Part shown: one piece after another, positions 50,650 through 58,196 of the stretch
Numbering within the stretch: the first letter of the stretch is position 1
Layout of the letters: every line of letters starts with the position of its first letter
Assembly (NCBI GenBank): GCA_016218575.1
Contig: JACRDN010000017.1
Coordinates: forward strand, 186,001 to 250,000
Reading direction: 5' to 3'
Length of the DNA stretch: 64,000 bases
Source of the DNA: Elusimicrobiota bacterium
GTDB lineage: Bacteria > Elusimicrobiota > Elusimicrobia > UBA1565 > UBA9628
Program-made: the position numbers and the translations under genes
Notes under the pieces: generated by a model
The model's input: only the letters and a program-made list of their open reading frames with translations
The model's database searches: none
Told to the model about the DNA's origin: nothing

Positions 50650-51775
50650 GCCGCCCACGCAGATGGACATCGCCACCAGCGAGGCCTGCAACATGGCCTG
50701 CGACTACTGCTTCGTCAACAAGACCGATCCGCGCGCCATGGACCTGGAGACTTTGCGCCGGGGCGTGGAGCGCTTCGGCGCGCTCCCCTGGAGCCAGGGC
50801 ACCGTCACCTTCACCACGAGCGAGCCGCTTCTTAGGCCCGCGCGCTTTCGAGCCGGGCTCGACTTTCTGTACTCCTGGATGGAGAGCCGCGGTCGGGAGC
50901 TTCGGATCGTGGCCACCACCAACGGGCTCAATCTCGGCCCGGGCCTGAGGGACTATTTGGAAGGCTTGGACGGGCGGTTCCAGCTCAACGTGAGCCTCGA
51001 TGGAACCAGGGCCTCGCACGACGCCCACCGCCGCCTGCGCTCCGCGGGTGCCAGCTTCGACCGGGCTTGGGGGAACTTCTCGGCCCTCAATAGGAAGGAC
51101 CGGGTCCGGGTGATCCTGACCGTAGCGCCCGACCAAGCCGCTCGGCTCAACGAGAACATGGCCTTCATCAGGGGCGCGGGATTTTCGCGGGTGGACGTAT
51201 TTCCCCAAATGCTCGCCTTTTGGAACCCGCGGGGCTTGGAGGAATTGGAGCGGGAGCTCGAGCGGTTGGTGGAGGAGGCCAACCGTCCGGGGGCGGCCCT
51301 GGAGTTGAGGCTTCTCAACCGACTGTGGGGGCCCTCCCATTACGCCAAGGTCCTCCTGGGCGCCGACGGCCGCTTCTACCTCTTCGAGTGGGTTCTGACC
51401 TGGCCCTATTCCCGGCGAGGGGTCTTCGCGGTGGGCGACGTCCGGACGGGCCTGGACCTGCGCCGAAGGGCCGCGCTTTTTGGCGTCTGGATGGCGCGCC
51501 TCGAGGCCGCGGGGGGCGGGCGCTGCCGCTCCTGCCCCCGCCTGCGCCTCTGCGGGTTTCCCTTGCCCCTCTATCTTTGGTGCCTCAACCGCGGCGCGGA
51601 CTTTCCGGCCTACCTCGCCAATTTTTGCCGCATCGCCGAGCTCTTCGCGCGCCAGGCCGCGCGCATCGAGCCGGAGCGGCGCAACGATCTCGATGCCGGG
51701 AAGCTGCAGCAAGGCCCTAAGGGCCTAATCACGGACGCAAATAGATCGTCAGCGTCCCGTCGAGCTCGAGGCTGA
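50618..51775 (+). CDS. Radical SAM protein with altered SAM motif, SPASM-like end
   Basis: 385 aa. SEACNMACDYC (Cys24, Cys28, Cys31). Where the others have GGEP, this one has TTSEPLL; the glutamate is kept but the glycines that contact SAM are replaced, which might alter function. C-terminal CRSCPRLRLCGFPL and a methionine-poor end. The last 47 bp overlap the convergent gene at 51729. Start ATG 50618; ATG 50627 is an alternative. Confidence 0.8.
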   Translation: MDSMNWLRWSEPPTQMDIATSEACNMACDYCFVNKTDPRAMDLETLRRGVERFGALPWSQGTVTFTTSEPLLRPARFRAGLDFLYSWMESRGRELRIVATTNGLNLGPGLRDYLEGLDGRFQLNVSLDGTRASHDAHRRLRSAGASFDRAWGNFSALNRKDRVRVILTVAPDQAARLNENMAFIRGAGFSRVDVFPQMLAFWNPRGLEELERELERLVEEANRPGAALELRLLNRLWGPSHYAKVLLGADGRFYLFEWVLTWPYSRRGVFAVGDVRTGLDLRRRAALFGVWMARLEAAGGGRCRSCPRLRLCGFPLPLYLWCLNRGADFPAYLANFCRIAELFARQAARIEPERRNDLDAGKLQQGPKGLITDANRSSASRRARG

Positions 51776-52628
51776 CCAGGCTCAGGCGCGCGGGGCAAAG
51801 AGCCAGGCGCCGGGCGATCATTTCCGGGTCGGCCGGGCAGGAGGCGGCCCGGGCGGCCGAGGCCAGGGCCCGGGAGAATTCCGGACGTCCGCAGCGCAGC
51901 TCCTCCAGGAATTCGACGAAGAGCTTCTCGCCGAGGAGGCGGCCCTCGGCGCTCCAGCGCTCGCTGAAGAAGAGAAAATGGCGGGTTTTCCCGAGCAAGC
52001 GGGAAACTTCCGCTTCGAGGGCTTGGAGGGCTTGGCTCGGGCGGGCCTTTCTTGCGCAGAGGTAATAGAACTTGTAGCGGGTGGACTCCGGCGCCACGTC
52101 GAAGCCGAGGTTGAGCATGTCCTCCTGGATTCTGGCCGGGGGTGCCAGTCCCAGGGCGTCAAGGCTCCGGGCGATGAGGGAGGGAAAGTCGTAGGGCCAG
52201 AAGCTCGCCCGCCCCGAGGAGTCCACTCCCCCGAAAATCAGCCAGAAGCCGGGAAGGATTCGGCCTTGGGTGAAATCGGCCCCAAAGTAGAGGTCCATGG
52301 GAGTCCGGGAAAAGCCCGAGAGGGCCGCGAGGGCCTCTCGGCAGGGGGGAGCTGTTTTGAGACGAGCCAGCGCCGCCTCGAAGACTCGCAGGCGCTTGCC
52401 AAACAACCCCTCTCCGCGGCAGGAGTAAACCTCCGCGTCCATGTTGAGAAACCGGACCGCCGGGGAGATATCTCTTGCCGCGGTCTTGAGGGAAAACTCG
52501 AACTGGGTCCGGCCCAGGGGATCGAGGAAGGCCAGGTCCCGCAGGAGGCTTTTGGCCAGGGTCCGGTCTTGCGGCGCGGCCCGGATGGCGTCGAGATAGG
52601 CCCCAAACGCGGCTTCAGGGGCGGTCAA
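51729..52628 (-). CDS. Uncharacterised protein A of a paralogous pair
   Basis: 299 aa, no signal or membrane helix. Shares with 53682-54560 a set of motifs in the same order: DxLGRTxxxFSxK, PAxRxxN-x-xAExYS-xRG, LDLYFG/LDLFVS, GFWLxFGGxD, TRYKFYYL/LSFKLYTL, LGEKLFVEFLE/VGKKLYLEFLG and a final GxLTxYLxP. Not recognised as a known family; soluble, probably binds a small molecule or peptide. Flanks the rSAM gene at 52625-53725 with the other copy on the far side. ATGA overlap. Confidence 0.65.
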   Translation of the reverse strand: MTAPEAAFGAYLDAIRAAPQDRTLAKSLLRDLAFLDPLGRTQFEFSLKTAARDISPAVRFLNMDAEVYSCRGEGLFGKRLRVFEAALARLKTAPPCREALAALSGFSRTPMDLYFGADFTQGRILPGFWLIFGGVDSSGRASFWPYDFPSLIARSLDALGLAPPARIQEDMLNLGFDVAPESTRYKFYYLCARKARPSQALQALEAEVSRLLGKTRHFLFFSERWSAEGRLLGEKLFVEFLEELRCGRPEFSRALASAARAASCPADPEMIARRLALCPARLSLVSLELDGTLTIYLRP

Positions 52629-53725
52629 AACAGAGCCTCCTCGCTTTGCACGGCCTTGAGATAGGCGCTGAAGTCCGGGTCTTGCGCCGCGGCCTTGCGG
52701 CCGACGAGTTCCGCTAGGGTGAGGGTGAGGCCCTCCAGGGCTCGGTGGACGAGCCCCGCTCCCGGGTCCGAGGCGCAGCCCTTCAGGTAATTTGCGAGGC
52801 AGGCTCGGCAGGAGGGATCCGCGGCGCTATAGGAGCAATTTTGGTAGGCCCTGAGTCTTCGATCTTTGAGGTTTCCCACCACGTAGCGGCGGCTCTCTGG
52901 GGCGTTCCGGGCGGAATGCGAGAACAGCATGTCGCCGTCGGGGTAGACGGACAGGTCGGCCCAAAAGGGGCAGCAGCCCCGGCGGGAGCGTGTGAGGCGC
53001 CCGCGGGCCAGCTCCCAATTGAGGGGATTGAAATACACGAAGTCACGGCTTCGGACGCGGGCGAGGAGGTCCAAGGCGAACAGGCGCGCCTCTCCCAGGA
53101 AGGCCTTGACGCGGGCCGGGTTCCAGACAGAGCCGCCGACGATGACCTCGAAGTTGAAGTACCTGGCTCCCAGGCTCGACAGGTGGCGGTAATTTTCCAT
53201 GAGCTGGGAGGCGGTTTCCGGGAGCAGGCACAGGGAAACGCCCACTTTCTCGGGCCCCAGCCTCTTGAGGGCGGCCTCGAGCCCGCGGCGGGCGTGCCAA
53301 TAGGAGCCTCCGCCGCCCTTGAAATAGCGGGCGCGGTCGTGGGCTTCCGGCGCGCCCGCCATGCTGATCCCGAGGCGAGTGCCGGTCCCGGCCAGGACCT
53401 CCAAGGTTCGCGCGTTGACGAGGAGCCCGTTGGTGATGGCCGAGAGGGTCAGGCGCTTGCCCATGAGGCGGGCTTGGCGCCGCGCGTAGCCGGCCGCGAA
53501 CTCGAGCAAAGACCAATGCAGGAGCGGCTCGCCCCCGAAAAAACAAAGGAGCTTGTCTTGGCCCGGGCTCCGAAGGAGGCAGTCTATCCCGCGTTGGGCC
53601 AGAGCCCAGGGCATGTCCCGGCCGGTGTCGGGCACGAAACAATAGGGGCAGGCCAGCTGGCAGCGCGTGGTGAGCAGGAGCTTAATCTTTCCGATGTCCT
53701 TGGTTTGTAATCCCGCCAGGGGCAT
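52625..53725 (-). CDS. SPASM-type radical SAM protein
   Basis: 366 aa. TTRCQLACPYCFVP (Cys22, Cys26, Cys29) and FFGGEPLLHWSLLE; C-terminal Cys group (GCCPFW, NCSYSAADPSCRACLANYLKGC) fits a SPASM domain with extra clusters, as in RiPP and peptide maturases. Lies between the two members of an uncharacterised paralogous pair, in the same minus-strand unit. Reads away from the rSAM genes to the left. Confidence 0.84.
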   Translation of the reverse strand: MPLAGLQTKDIGKIKLLLTTRCQLACPYCFVPDTGRDMPWALAQRGIDCLLRSPGQDKLLCFFGGEPLLHWSLLEFAAGYARRQARLMGKRLTLSAITNGLLVNARTLEVLAGTGTRLGISMAGAPEAHDRARYFKGGGGSYWHARRGLEAALKRLGPEKVGVSLCLLPETASQLMENYRHLSSLGARYFNFEVIVGGSVWNPARVKAFLGEARLFALDLLARVRSRDFVYFNPLNWELARGRLTRSRRGCCPFWADLSVYPDGDMLFSHSARNAPESRRYVVGNLKDRRLRAYQNCSYSAADPSCRACLANYLKGCASDPGAGLVHRALEGLTLTLAELVGRKAAAQDPDFSAYLKAVQSEEALF

Positions 53726-54560
53726 GGAAGGGCTCCAGGTAGACCGTCAAAAGGCCTCCGGGCTCGAAGCCCAAGGTCTTGGGCCGGGCCGAGCAGCGCT
53801 CGAGAACCAGGCGGGCCCGGGCCGCGGCGCGGCGGTAGAGCGGGATGCGGCAGGCCGCCTCCAGGGCCTCCCTCGCCCCTTTCCCGGAAGCCGGGCCGAG
53901 GAATTCGAGGTAAAGCTTCTTGCCCACCAGCCTGCCGTCGCGGTAGGTCCGGCTCTGGAAGGAAAAATGATCCTTCCAGACCGATTTCAGGGTGTAGAGC
54001 TTGAAGCTGAGCCCCGTCTTTCCCGCGTCGATGCCGAGGTGCATGAGCCCGCGGGCGGGCAAGGCCGGGCAGTGTTCCCCGAGGGCCTCCAGGCAGCGGC
54101 GCACGACGCGCCTGGCGAGGAGGGCGGGCTTGAGTCGGACCGCGCCGTCCTCGTCGATCCCTCCAAAGGAAAGGCAGAGGCCGAAATCGGAGCCTTGGGC
54201 GGAGCTTTCCAGGCTCACGAAGAGGTCCAGGCCTTCCTCGGCCGCCTCGGCCGCGGCGCGGCAGACCGGCCGCATCCTGGCGGGCCAGGGGAGGGTTTTT
54301 TTCCACTGCTCGAGCCTGGCCTCCAGGGCGGAGAGTCCTCTGGCCGAGTAGGAGTCGGCCTCGACGTTCCAATAGCGGAACGCGGGCAAGGGGCCGTGGG
54401 GGCCGCATTTGAAGGAAAGCCAGTGCCGCGTGCGGCCTAGGCGGTCGAGAGCCAAAGCGGTCTTGATGAAGCGCAGGCCGGTCTCCCGCGGGCGCGGGGA
54501 GAGCTCCAAGGCGCGGGCCAGGCTGGCCGCGGTTTTCATCAAAGGCGAGGACGGATTCAT
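53682..54560 (-). CDS. Uncharacterised protein B of a paralogous pair
   Basis: 292 aa, first gene of the minus-strand three-gene unit and paralogue of 51729-52628 (see the shared motifs LDRLGRTRHWLSFK, YWNVEADSYSARGL, GSDFGLCLSFGGIDEDG, GKKLYLEFLG, GGLLTVYLEP). No membrane helix or known domain. The -10 box at 54575-54570 predicts a start near 54563, 2 nt before its ATG. 44-bp overlap with the rSAM gene downstream. Confidence 0.65.
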   Translation of the reverse strand: MNPSSPLMKTAASLARALELSPRPRETGLRFIKTALALDRLGRTRHWLSFKCGPHGPLPAFRYWNVEADSYSARGLSALEARLEQWKKTLPWPARMRPVCRAAAEAAEEGLDLFVSLESSAQGSDFGLCLSFGGIDEDGAVRLKPALLARRVVRRCLEALGEHCPALPARGLMHLGIDAGKTGLSFKLYTLKSVWKDHFSFQSRTYRDGRLVGKKLYLEFLGPASGKGAREALEAACRIPLYRRAAARARLVLERCSARPKTLGFEPGGLLTVYLEPFHAPGGITNQGHRKD

Positions 54561-54569
54561 GGCCCGGCT

Positions 54570-54646
54570 ACTCTACAGAGTTCAGCGCCCGGGTTTTATG
54601 ATTTGCGTCATAGACAACCCCGGCCGCGACGGCTATGCTGGGGCCG
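54570..54646. promoter_or_regulatory. Second bidirectional promoter with TATGA-N6-TCATA site
   Basis: TATGATTTGCGTCATA (54597-54612) is centred at 54604.5. Plus-strand -10 TATGCT at 54634-54639 and minus-strand -10 TAGAGT at 54575-54570 are both centred 32 bp from it, the same geometry as the 41.5-kb site. Start sites at 54646 (ATG at 54649) and 54563 (ATG at 54560) put the site at -41.5 on both strands and give 2-3 nt leaders. Confidence 0.75.
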
Positions 54647-54648
54647 TC

Positions 54649-55851
54649 ATGCTGGTTCCTTTTCTTTGCTTGGCGGGCCTGATCTGGCTCGGCTTGGCCA
54701 TCTCTTACGAAGACTGGCTGCGCAAAAAAATCCGTAACCAGGCCTTGGCCTATGGGTTTTGGGGCTGCCTGTTCGGGCTAAGCTATCTCATCGTCAATAC
54801 CTACTTCGGGTATCGGGGCTGGCGCTGGCGGGAGCTCGGCGAATTCTACCTTCCCTGGCCGTATTACTCGAAAATGGCCGGGCACATGGCGCTGAGTCTG
54901 GCCTCGGCCTACGCTCTCTGGAGCCTGAACATCTGGCCCGCGGGGGACGCCAAATTGTTCACGCTCTACGCCTTCTTCCTTCCGCTCATCGACCCCAACC
55001 TCCCGGGCTTTCCTCGCCTGCTGTTTCTCGTGATGCTGATAAATATATTTGTTCCCGCGGGGGCCTTTTTCGTCCTTGAGACAGCGGCCAGGGGGGCCGC
55101 GGTCCTGCCCAGACTGGGGCAATCTCCGTGGCGCCGTCAGGCCCACGCTTGGTTCGATTGCGCTTGGGTGCGCTTGCGCGACGCTCTTCCGTTTTGGAGC
55201 CGATATCTGGCCTTGGGGGTCAACCTCCTGGCCTTGTTCCTGGGGCTGAGGCTTTTGGAAGCGCGATGCCATTCGATGGCCTTGGGGCCTTTAGGGCATA
55301 TCGCGGTCTATTTGGCGATGGCGATGCTTTGGGGCCGCTTAAGCGCGCTTTTGAGCGGCCCTCGGGCGGGTGCCGCGGCTTTGGCGGCGGTCTCGGCCTG
55401 GTGCTGTTGGCTGTGGCTGGGGCGCGGCTGGGACGCTTGGGCCGCCGTGAGCTCGGCCGCGGCGATGGTATTTAATTTCGGCCTTTTTCTCACGGCGGCC
55501 CGCATGTTTTTCACCCGCGTGCTGGAACGCTTAAGCCTGCGCCGGCTGGACCCGGCTCAACTCGCCCCGGGGGCCGTGCTGTCCCGCCAGACCTGGGAGG
55601 ATCTCGGCAAGGAGAGGGAGCTCTCCCAGGCCCTGGAGAGGCGCTACTCGGACGGACTTTCCCACGATGAAGCCCTGGTCCTGCGGAAATGGCTGGACGC
55701 CAGGGGCGACGGAGCGCGGGCCGGTGGATATTCGGTTTACGAGACCATCCCGTTCGCGGTTTGGATATTCATGGGGGCGATACTATGCTTGGGCCTGCCC
55801 GGGACCGTGGTTTCCTGGTCCATTTCCCACGCTCGGGGTTGGACGCCGTGA
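54649..55851 (+). CDS. A24 prepilin-peptidase-like membrane aspartic protease
   Basis: 400 aa, about eight membrane helices. The first Asp is in YEDWLRKKIRN (Asp22), matching the D-x6-N pattern of the A24 prepilin peptidases, and the second in PAGDAKLF (Asp100), matching GxGDxK. Start ATG 54649 is used because the promoter geometry places transcription 3 nt upstream; in-frame starts at 54559 would lie inside the divergent promoter. C-terminal ~130 residues (RLDPAQLAPGAVLSRQTWEDLG...SVYETIPF) resemble the cytoplasmic end of archaeal-type peptidases. No pilin gene accompanies it, so it may cleave a leader of another exported substrate. Confidence 0.72.
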   Translation: MLVPFLCLAGLIWLGLAISYEDWLRKKIRNQALAYGFWGCLFGLSYLIVNTYFGYRGWRWRELGEFYLPWPYYSKMAGHMALSLASAYALWSLNIWPAGDAKLFTLYAFFLPLIDPNLPGFPRLLFLVMLINIFVPAGAFFVLETAARGAAVLPRLGQSPWRRQAHAWFDCAWVRLRDALPFWSRYLALGVNLLALFLGLRLLEARCHSMALGPLGHIAVYLAMAMLWGRLSALLSGPRAGAAALAAVSAWCCWLWLGRGWDAWAAVSSAAAMVFNFGLFLTAARMFFTRVLERLSLRRLDPAQLAPGAVLSRQTWEDLGKERELSQALERRYSDGLSHDEALVLRKWLDARGDGARAGGYSVYETIPFAVWIFMGAILCLGLPGTVVSWSISHARGWTP

Positions 55852-56759
55852 CCGAGCGCGCGGACCTCAAGGTCGGGTTTCGCTGCAACAACTTCTGCAA
55901 GTTCTGCGTCCAGGGCGATAAGAGGGAAATCCTTCCCGCCAAGACTCGGGAGGAGCTTCTGGCTTGCCTGGAGGAGGGGCGCCGGGCGCAAGCCAGGGGC
56001 GTGGTGGTGACCGGGGGGGAGCCCACCTTGCACCCCCATATTCTCGAGATCGTGCGGGCCGCCAGGGATCAAGGATACGAAACGATCCAAATCCAGAGCA
56101 ATGGCCGCACCTTCTGCTACGAGAAGTTCTGCGTTTCCCTCATCGAGGCCGGGGCCACGGAATTTTCCCCTTCCCTGCACGGCTCCCGGCCGGAGATCCA
56201 CGATTTTTTGACCGGGTCGCCCGGAAGCTTCCTCCAGACCGTGGCCGGAATCCGCAATTTGAAGAGACTCGGCCAGAAGGTCCTGGCCAACACCGTGATC
56301 ACCAAGCCCAACTATCGGGATCTTCCCGACATCGCGCGGCTCCTCGTGAGCTTGGGAGCAGACCAATTCCAATTCGCCTTCATCCACGTGTCGGGGCGGG
56401 CCGCCAAAAACCAGGATTGGCTGGTCCCGCGCAAAGCCGTGGTCGAGCCATGGGTCAAGAGGGGCCTCGACATCGGCATTCAGGCCGGCAAGGTGGTCAT
56501 GACCGAGGCCATTCCCTTCTGCCTGATGCGGGGCTACGAGGAGCACGTGGCCGAAAGCGTCATCCCGGACACCATGATCTTCGACGCCGCCGGGGTGGTG
56601 CCCGATTACACCGCAAGCCGCCGCCGGGAGGGCAAGGCCAAGGGCCCCGTCTGCGCTGATTGCGCCTACGAGCGCCGCTGCGAGGGGCCGTGGCGGGAAT
56701 ACCCCGAGGCCTTCGGCTGGGAGGAGTTCGCTCCGGCCGCCTGCGGGGCGGCGTCGTGA
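55848..56759 (+). CDS. Radical SAM protein (paralogue of 47613-48731)
   Basis: 303 aa, GTG start overlapping the A24 gene (GTGA). GFRCNNFCKFC (Cys13, Cys17, Cys20), VTGGEPTLHPHILEIV, SNGRTFCYEKF and VITKPNYRDLPD. Tail CADCAYERRCEGPWREYPEAFGW (landmark CxxCxYxxxCEGPW) is shared with 49669-50649. No closely characterised relative recognised. Confidence 0.82.
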   Translation: MTERADLKVGFRCNNFCKFCVQGDKREILPAKTREELLACLEEGRRAQARGVVVTGGEPTLHPHILEIVRAARDQGYETIQIQSNGRTFCYEKFCVSLIEAGATEFSPSLHGSRPEIHDFLTGSPGSFLQTVAGIRNLKRLGQKVLANTVITKPNYRDLPDIARLLVSLGADQFQFAFIHVSGRAAKNQDWLVPRKAVVEPWVKRGLDIGIQAGKVVMTEAIPFCLMRGYEEHVAESVIPDTMIFDAAGVVPDYTASRRREGKAKGPVCADCAYERRCEGPWREYPEAFGWEEFAPAACGAAS

Positions 56760-57469
56760 GCCGACTGATCCTGGTCCCCTGGCACATCGGCGACGCGGCC
56801 GACCTGTCGCTCAATGTCTTGCGCGTGTCCAAGCGCCTGCGCGTTTTTCTGGCCGAGGAGCCCGAGGTGACGCGGGGGCAGCTTGAGAGCCTGTTCGGCA
56901 TTCGCTGCCGGGACAAGGAATTCCTCCCCATCCCCGAGTCCTGCGATCAGGAATTCCTCGACCGCGTCCTGCGCCTGCTTGAAAGCGAGGACGTGGGAAT
57001 GTGCGCCTCGGGCGGGGTGCCCTGCTTCATGGATCCGGGGGCGTGGCTGGTGCGGGAGGTCCGGGCCAGGGGAGGCTGCGTGGTGGCGCTGGCCGGGGCC
57101 TCCAGCCTTTCCACGCTCCTATCCGTGAGCGGGATCGAATGGGGCAGTCAGTTCCCGGCGGGGTCCTTCATATTTTTTTCACCGCGCCTTGAAAGCTTCA
57201 GCTATTTTATTAAAGTCATCCGCAGGGAGAGGGAGCCCATCGTGGTTTTCGCCCAGGTCGAGCACGTGGCCGAGTGCTTGCGCCTCGTATTCGAATCCCT
57301 CGGGGCCAGGCCTGTGAGCCTATTTTTCGATCTGGCCACGGTCCCGCGCGGCAAATTCCCCTACGCCAACGAGGTTCTGACCAGGGACTGCGGGCAGTGG
57401 CTCAAGGACTTGGCCAGCTTCGACTGGGAGCGGGTCGGCAACCTGGCGTTGCTTATCCACTCCGCTTAG
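56756..57469 (+). CDS. Tetrapyrrole-methylase-fold (RsmI-like) methyltransferase homologue
   Basis: 237 aa, GTG start overlapping the rSAM gene. The pattern MCASGGVPCFMDPGAWLVREVRARG followed by GASSLSTLLSVSG is the class III SAM-methyltransferase fold of RsmI and CbiF-type enzymes, with Gly-rich loop 'SGGVPC'. It may act on a product of the rSAM proteins. Not a confident 16S rRNA methylase, because the HAGTPL-like motif of RsmI is replaced. Last gene of the rSAM operon; 30 bp gap to the Crp gene. Confidence 0.72.
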   Translation: MSRLILVPWHIGDAADLSLNVLRVSKRLRVFLAEEPEVTRGQLESLFGIRCRDKEFLPIPESCDQEFLDRVLRLLESEDVGMCASGGVPCFMDPGAWLVREVRARGGCVVALAGASSLSTLLSVSGIEWGSQFPAGSFIFFSPRLESFSYFIKVIRREREPIVVFAQVEHVAECLRLVFESLGARPVSLFFDLATVPRGKFPYANEVLTRDCGQWLKDLASFDWERVGNLALLIHSA

Positions 57470-57484
57470 CGGCTATTTCGTTGC
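57470..57484 (+). promoter_or_regulatory. Putative sigma-54 -24/-12 promoter for crp-like gene
   Basis: CGGCTATTTCGTTGC, GG-N10-GC. Overlaps the end region of the methyltransferase gene by position of its stop (57467-57469). Expected start near 57496, 4 nt before ATG 57500. Confidence 0.6.
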
Positions 57485-57499
57485 GACAGGAATGCGGCC

Positions 57500-58192
57500 A
57501 TGGTGGAAAGCGAATCGCCCCAGATTGCCCGCCTTTTGTCCGAAATGCCCCTTTTCCAAGGGCTCCCCGCCGAGCAAAGGGAATCCCTGGCCAGGAATCT
57601 GCAGGTTCGGCGCTTCCGGAGCCAGGAAATCGTGTACTGCGAGAAGGACCCGGCCGAAAGTTCCTGGGTCGTCCTCTCCGGGAGGGCGCGCATCCTTTCC
57701 TACATCTGCGGCGCCCGGCTCATGCAGATGGAAGCCTTGGAAAGGGGGCAGGTCTTCGGACTCTTGTGCCGCTTGGGGGCAGACAAGCAGCGCTACCCCT
57801 GCACGGCGATCGCCGACGGGCCGCTTTGCGCCCTGCGCCTGCCCGACGCGGTCTTCGACCGCCTCTACGAGCGCTATGACAGCGTCTCCCGCGAGGCCTG
57901 CCGCCTCTGCGCCAAGCGCCTGGGCTCCTTCCGCCGGTTGGTGCCCTTCGAACGGGAGGGCGTGCTCTTCCGGGTGGCCGAGATACTCCTCTCCCTTTAC
58001 CGCAAGCACGGAGCCCGGATACCCGCGACCCGGCACGGCATCGCCGAGCAGACCGGGGCGGCCCTAGAGACCGTTTTCCGGGCCCTGGCGCATTTCCGCC
58101 GCCGAGGCTGGCTCGAGACCGAGCGCGGAGTGATCCGCCTCAAGGCCCCGCAGGCCCTGTCCCAGTATCTGCGCCAGAGGGAGCGCGGTTAG
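57500..58192 (+). CDS. Crp-family regulator at the end of the rSAM cluster
   Basis: 230 aa. N-terminal cNMP-binding-type domain about 15-135 (LPAEQRESLARNLQVRRFRSQEIVYCEKD), C-terminal winged helix (IPATRHGIAEQTGAALETVFRALAHFRRRGWL). Seven or more cysteines in the first 150 residues (YCEKD, YICGARL, LLCRL, YPCTAI, LCAL, ACRLCAK) could bind a cluster or redox signal. Best candidate for the protein that binds the two TATGA-N6-TCATA sites at 41.56 and 54.60 kb, because it is encoded at the same locus. It has a sigma-54-type promoter. Confidence 0.85.
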   Translation: MVESESPQIARLLSEMPLFQGLPAEQRESLARNLQVRRFRSQEIVYCEKDPAESSWVVLSGRARILSYICGARLMQMEALERGQVFGLLCRLGADKQRYPCTAIADGPLCALRLPDAVFDRLYERYDSVSREACRLCAKRLGSFRRLVPFEREGVLFRVAEILLSLYRKHGARIPATRHGIAEQTGAALETVFRALAHFRRRGWLETERGVIRLKAPQALSQYLRQRERG

Positions 58193-58196
58193 GCCC

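Noticed and set aside
54649-55851. Type IV pilus operon
   Set aside because: There is an A24-like peptidase but no pilin, no PilC and no outer-membrane secretin nearby.
39011-57469. Nitrogenase-related rSAM cluster
   Set aside because: No NifH, NifD/K, NifE/N or NifB-like sequence was found in the window.
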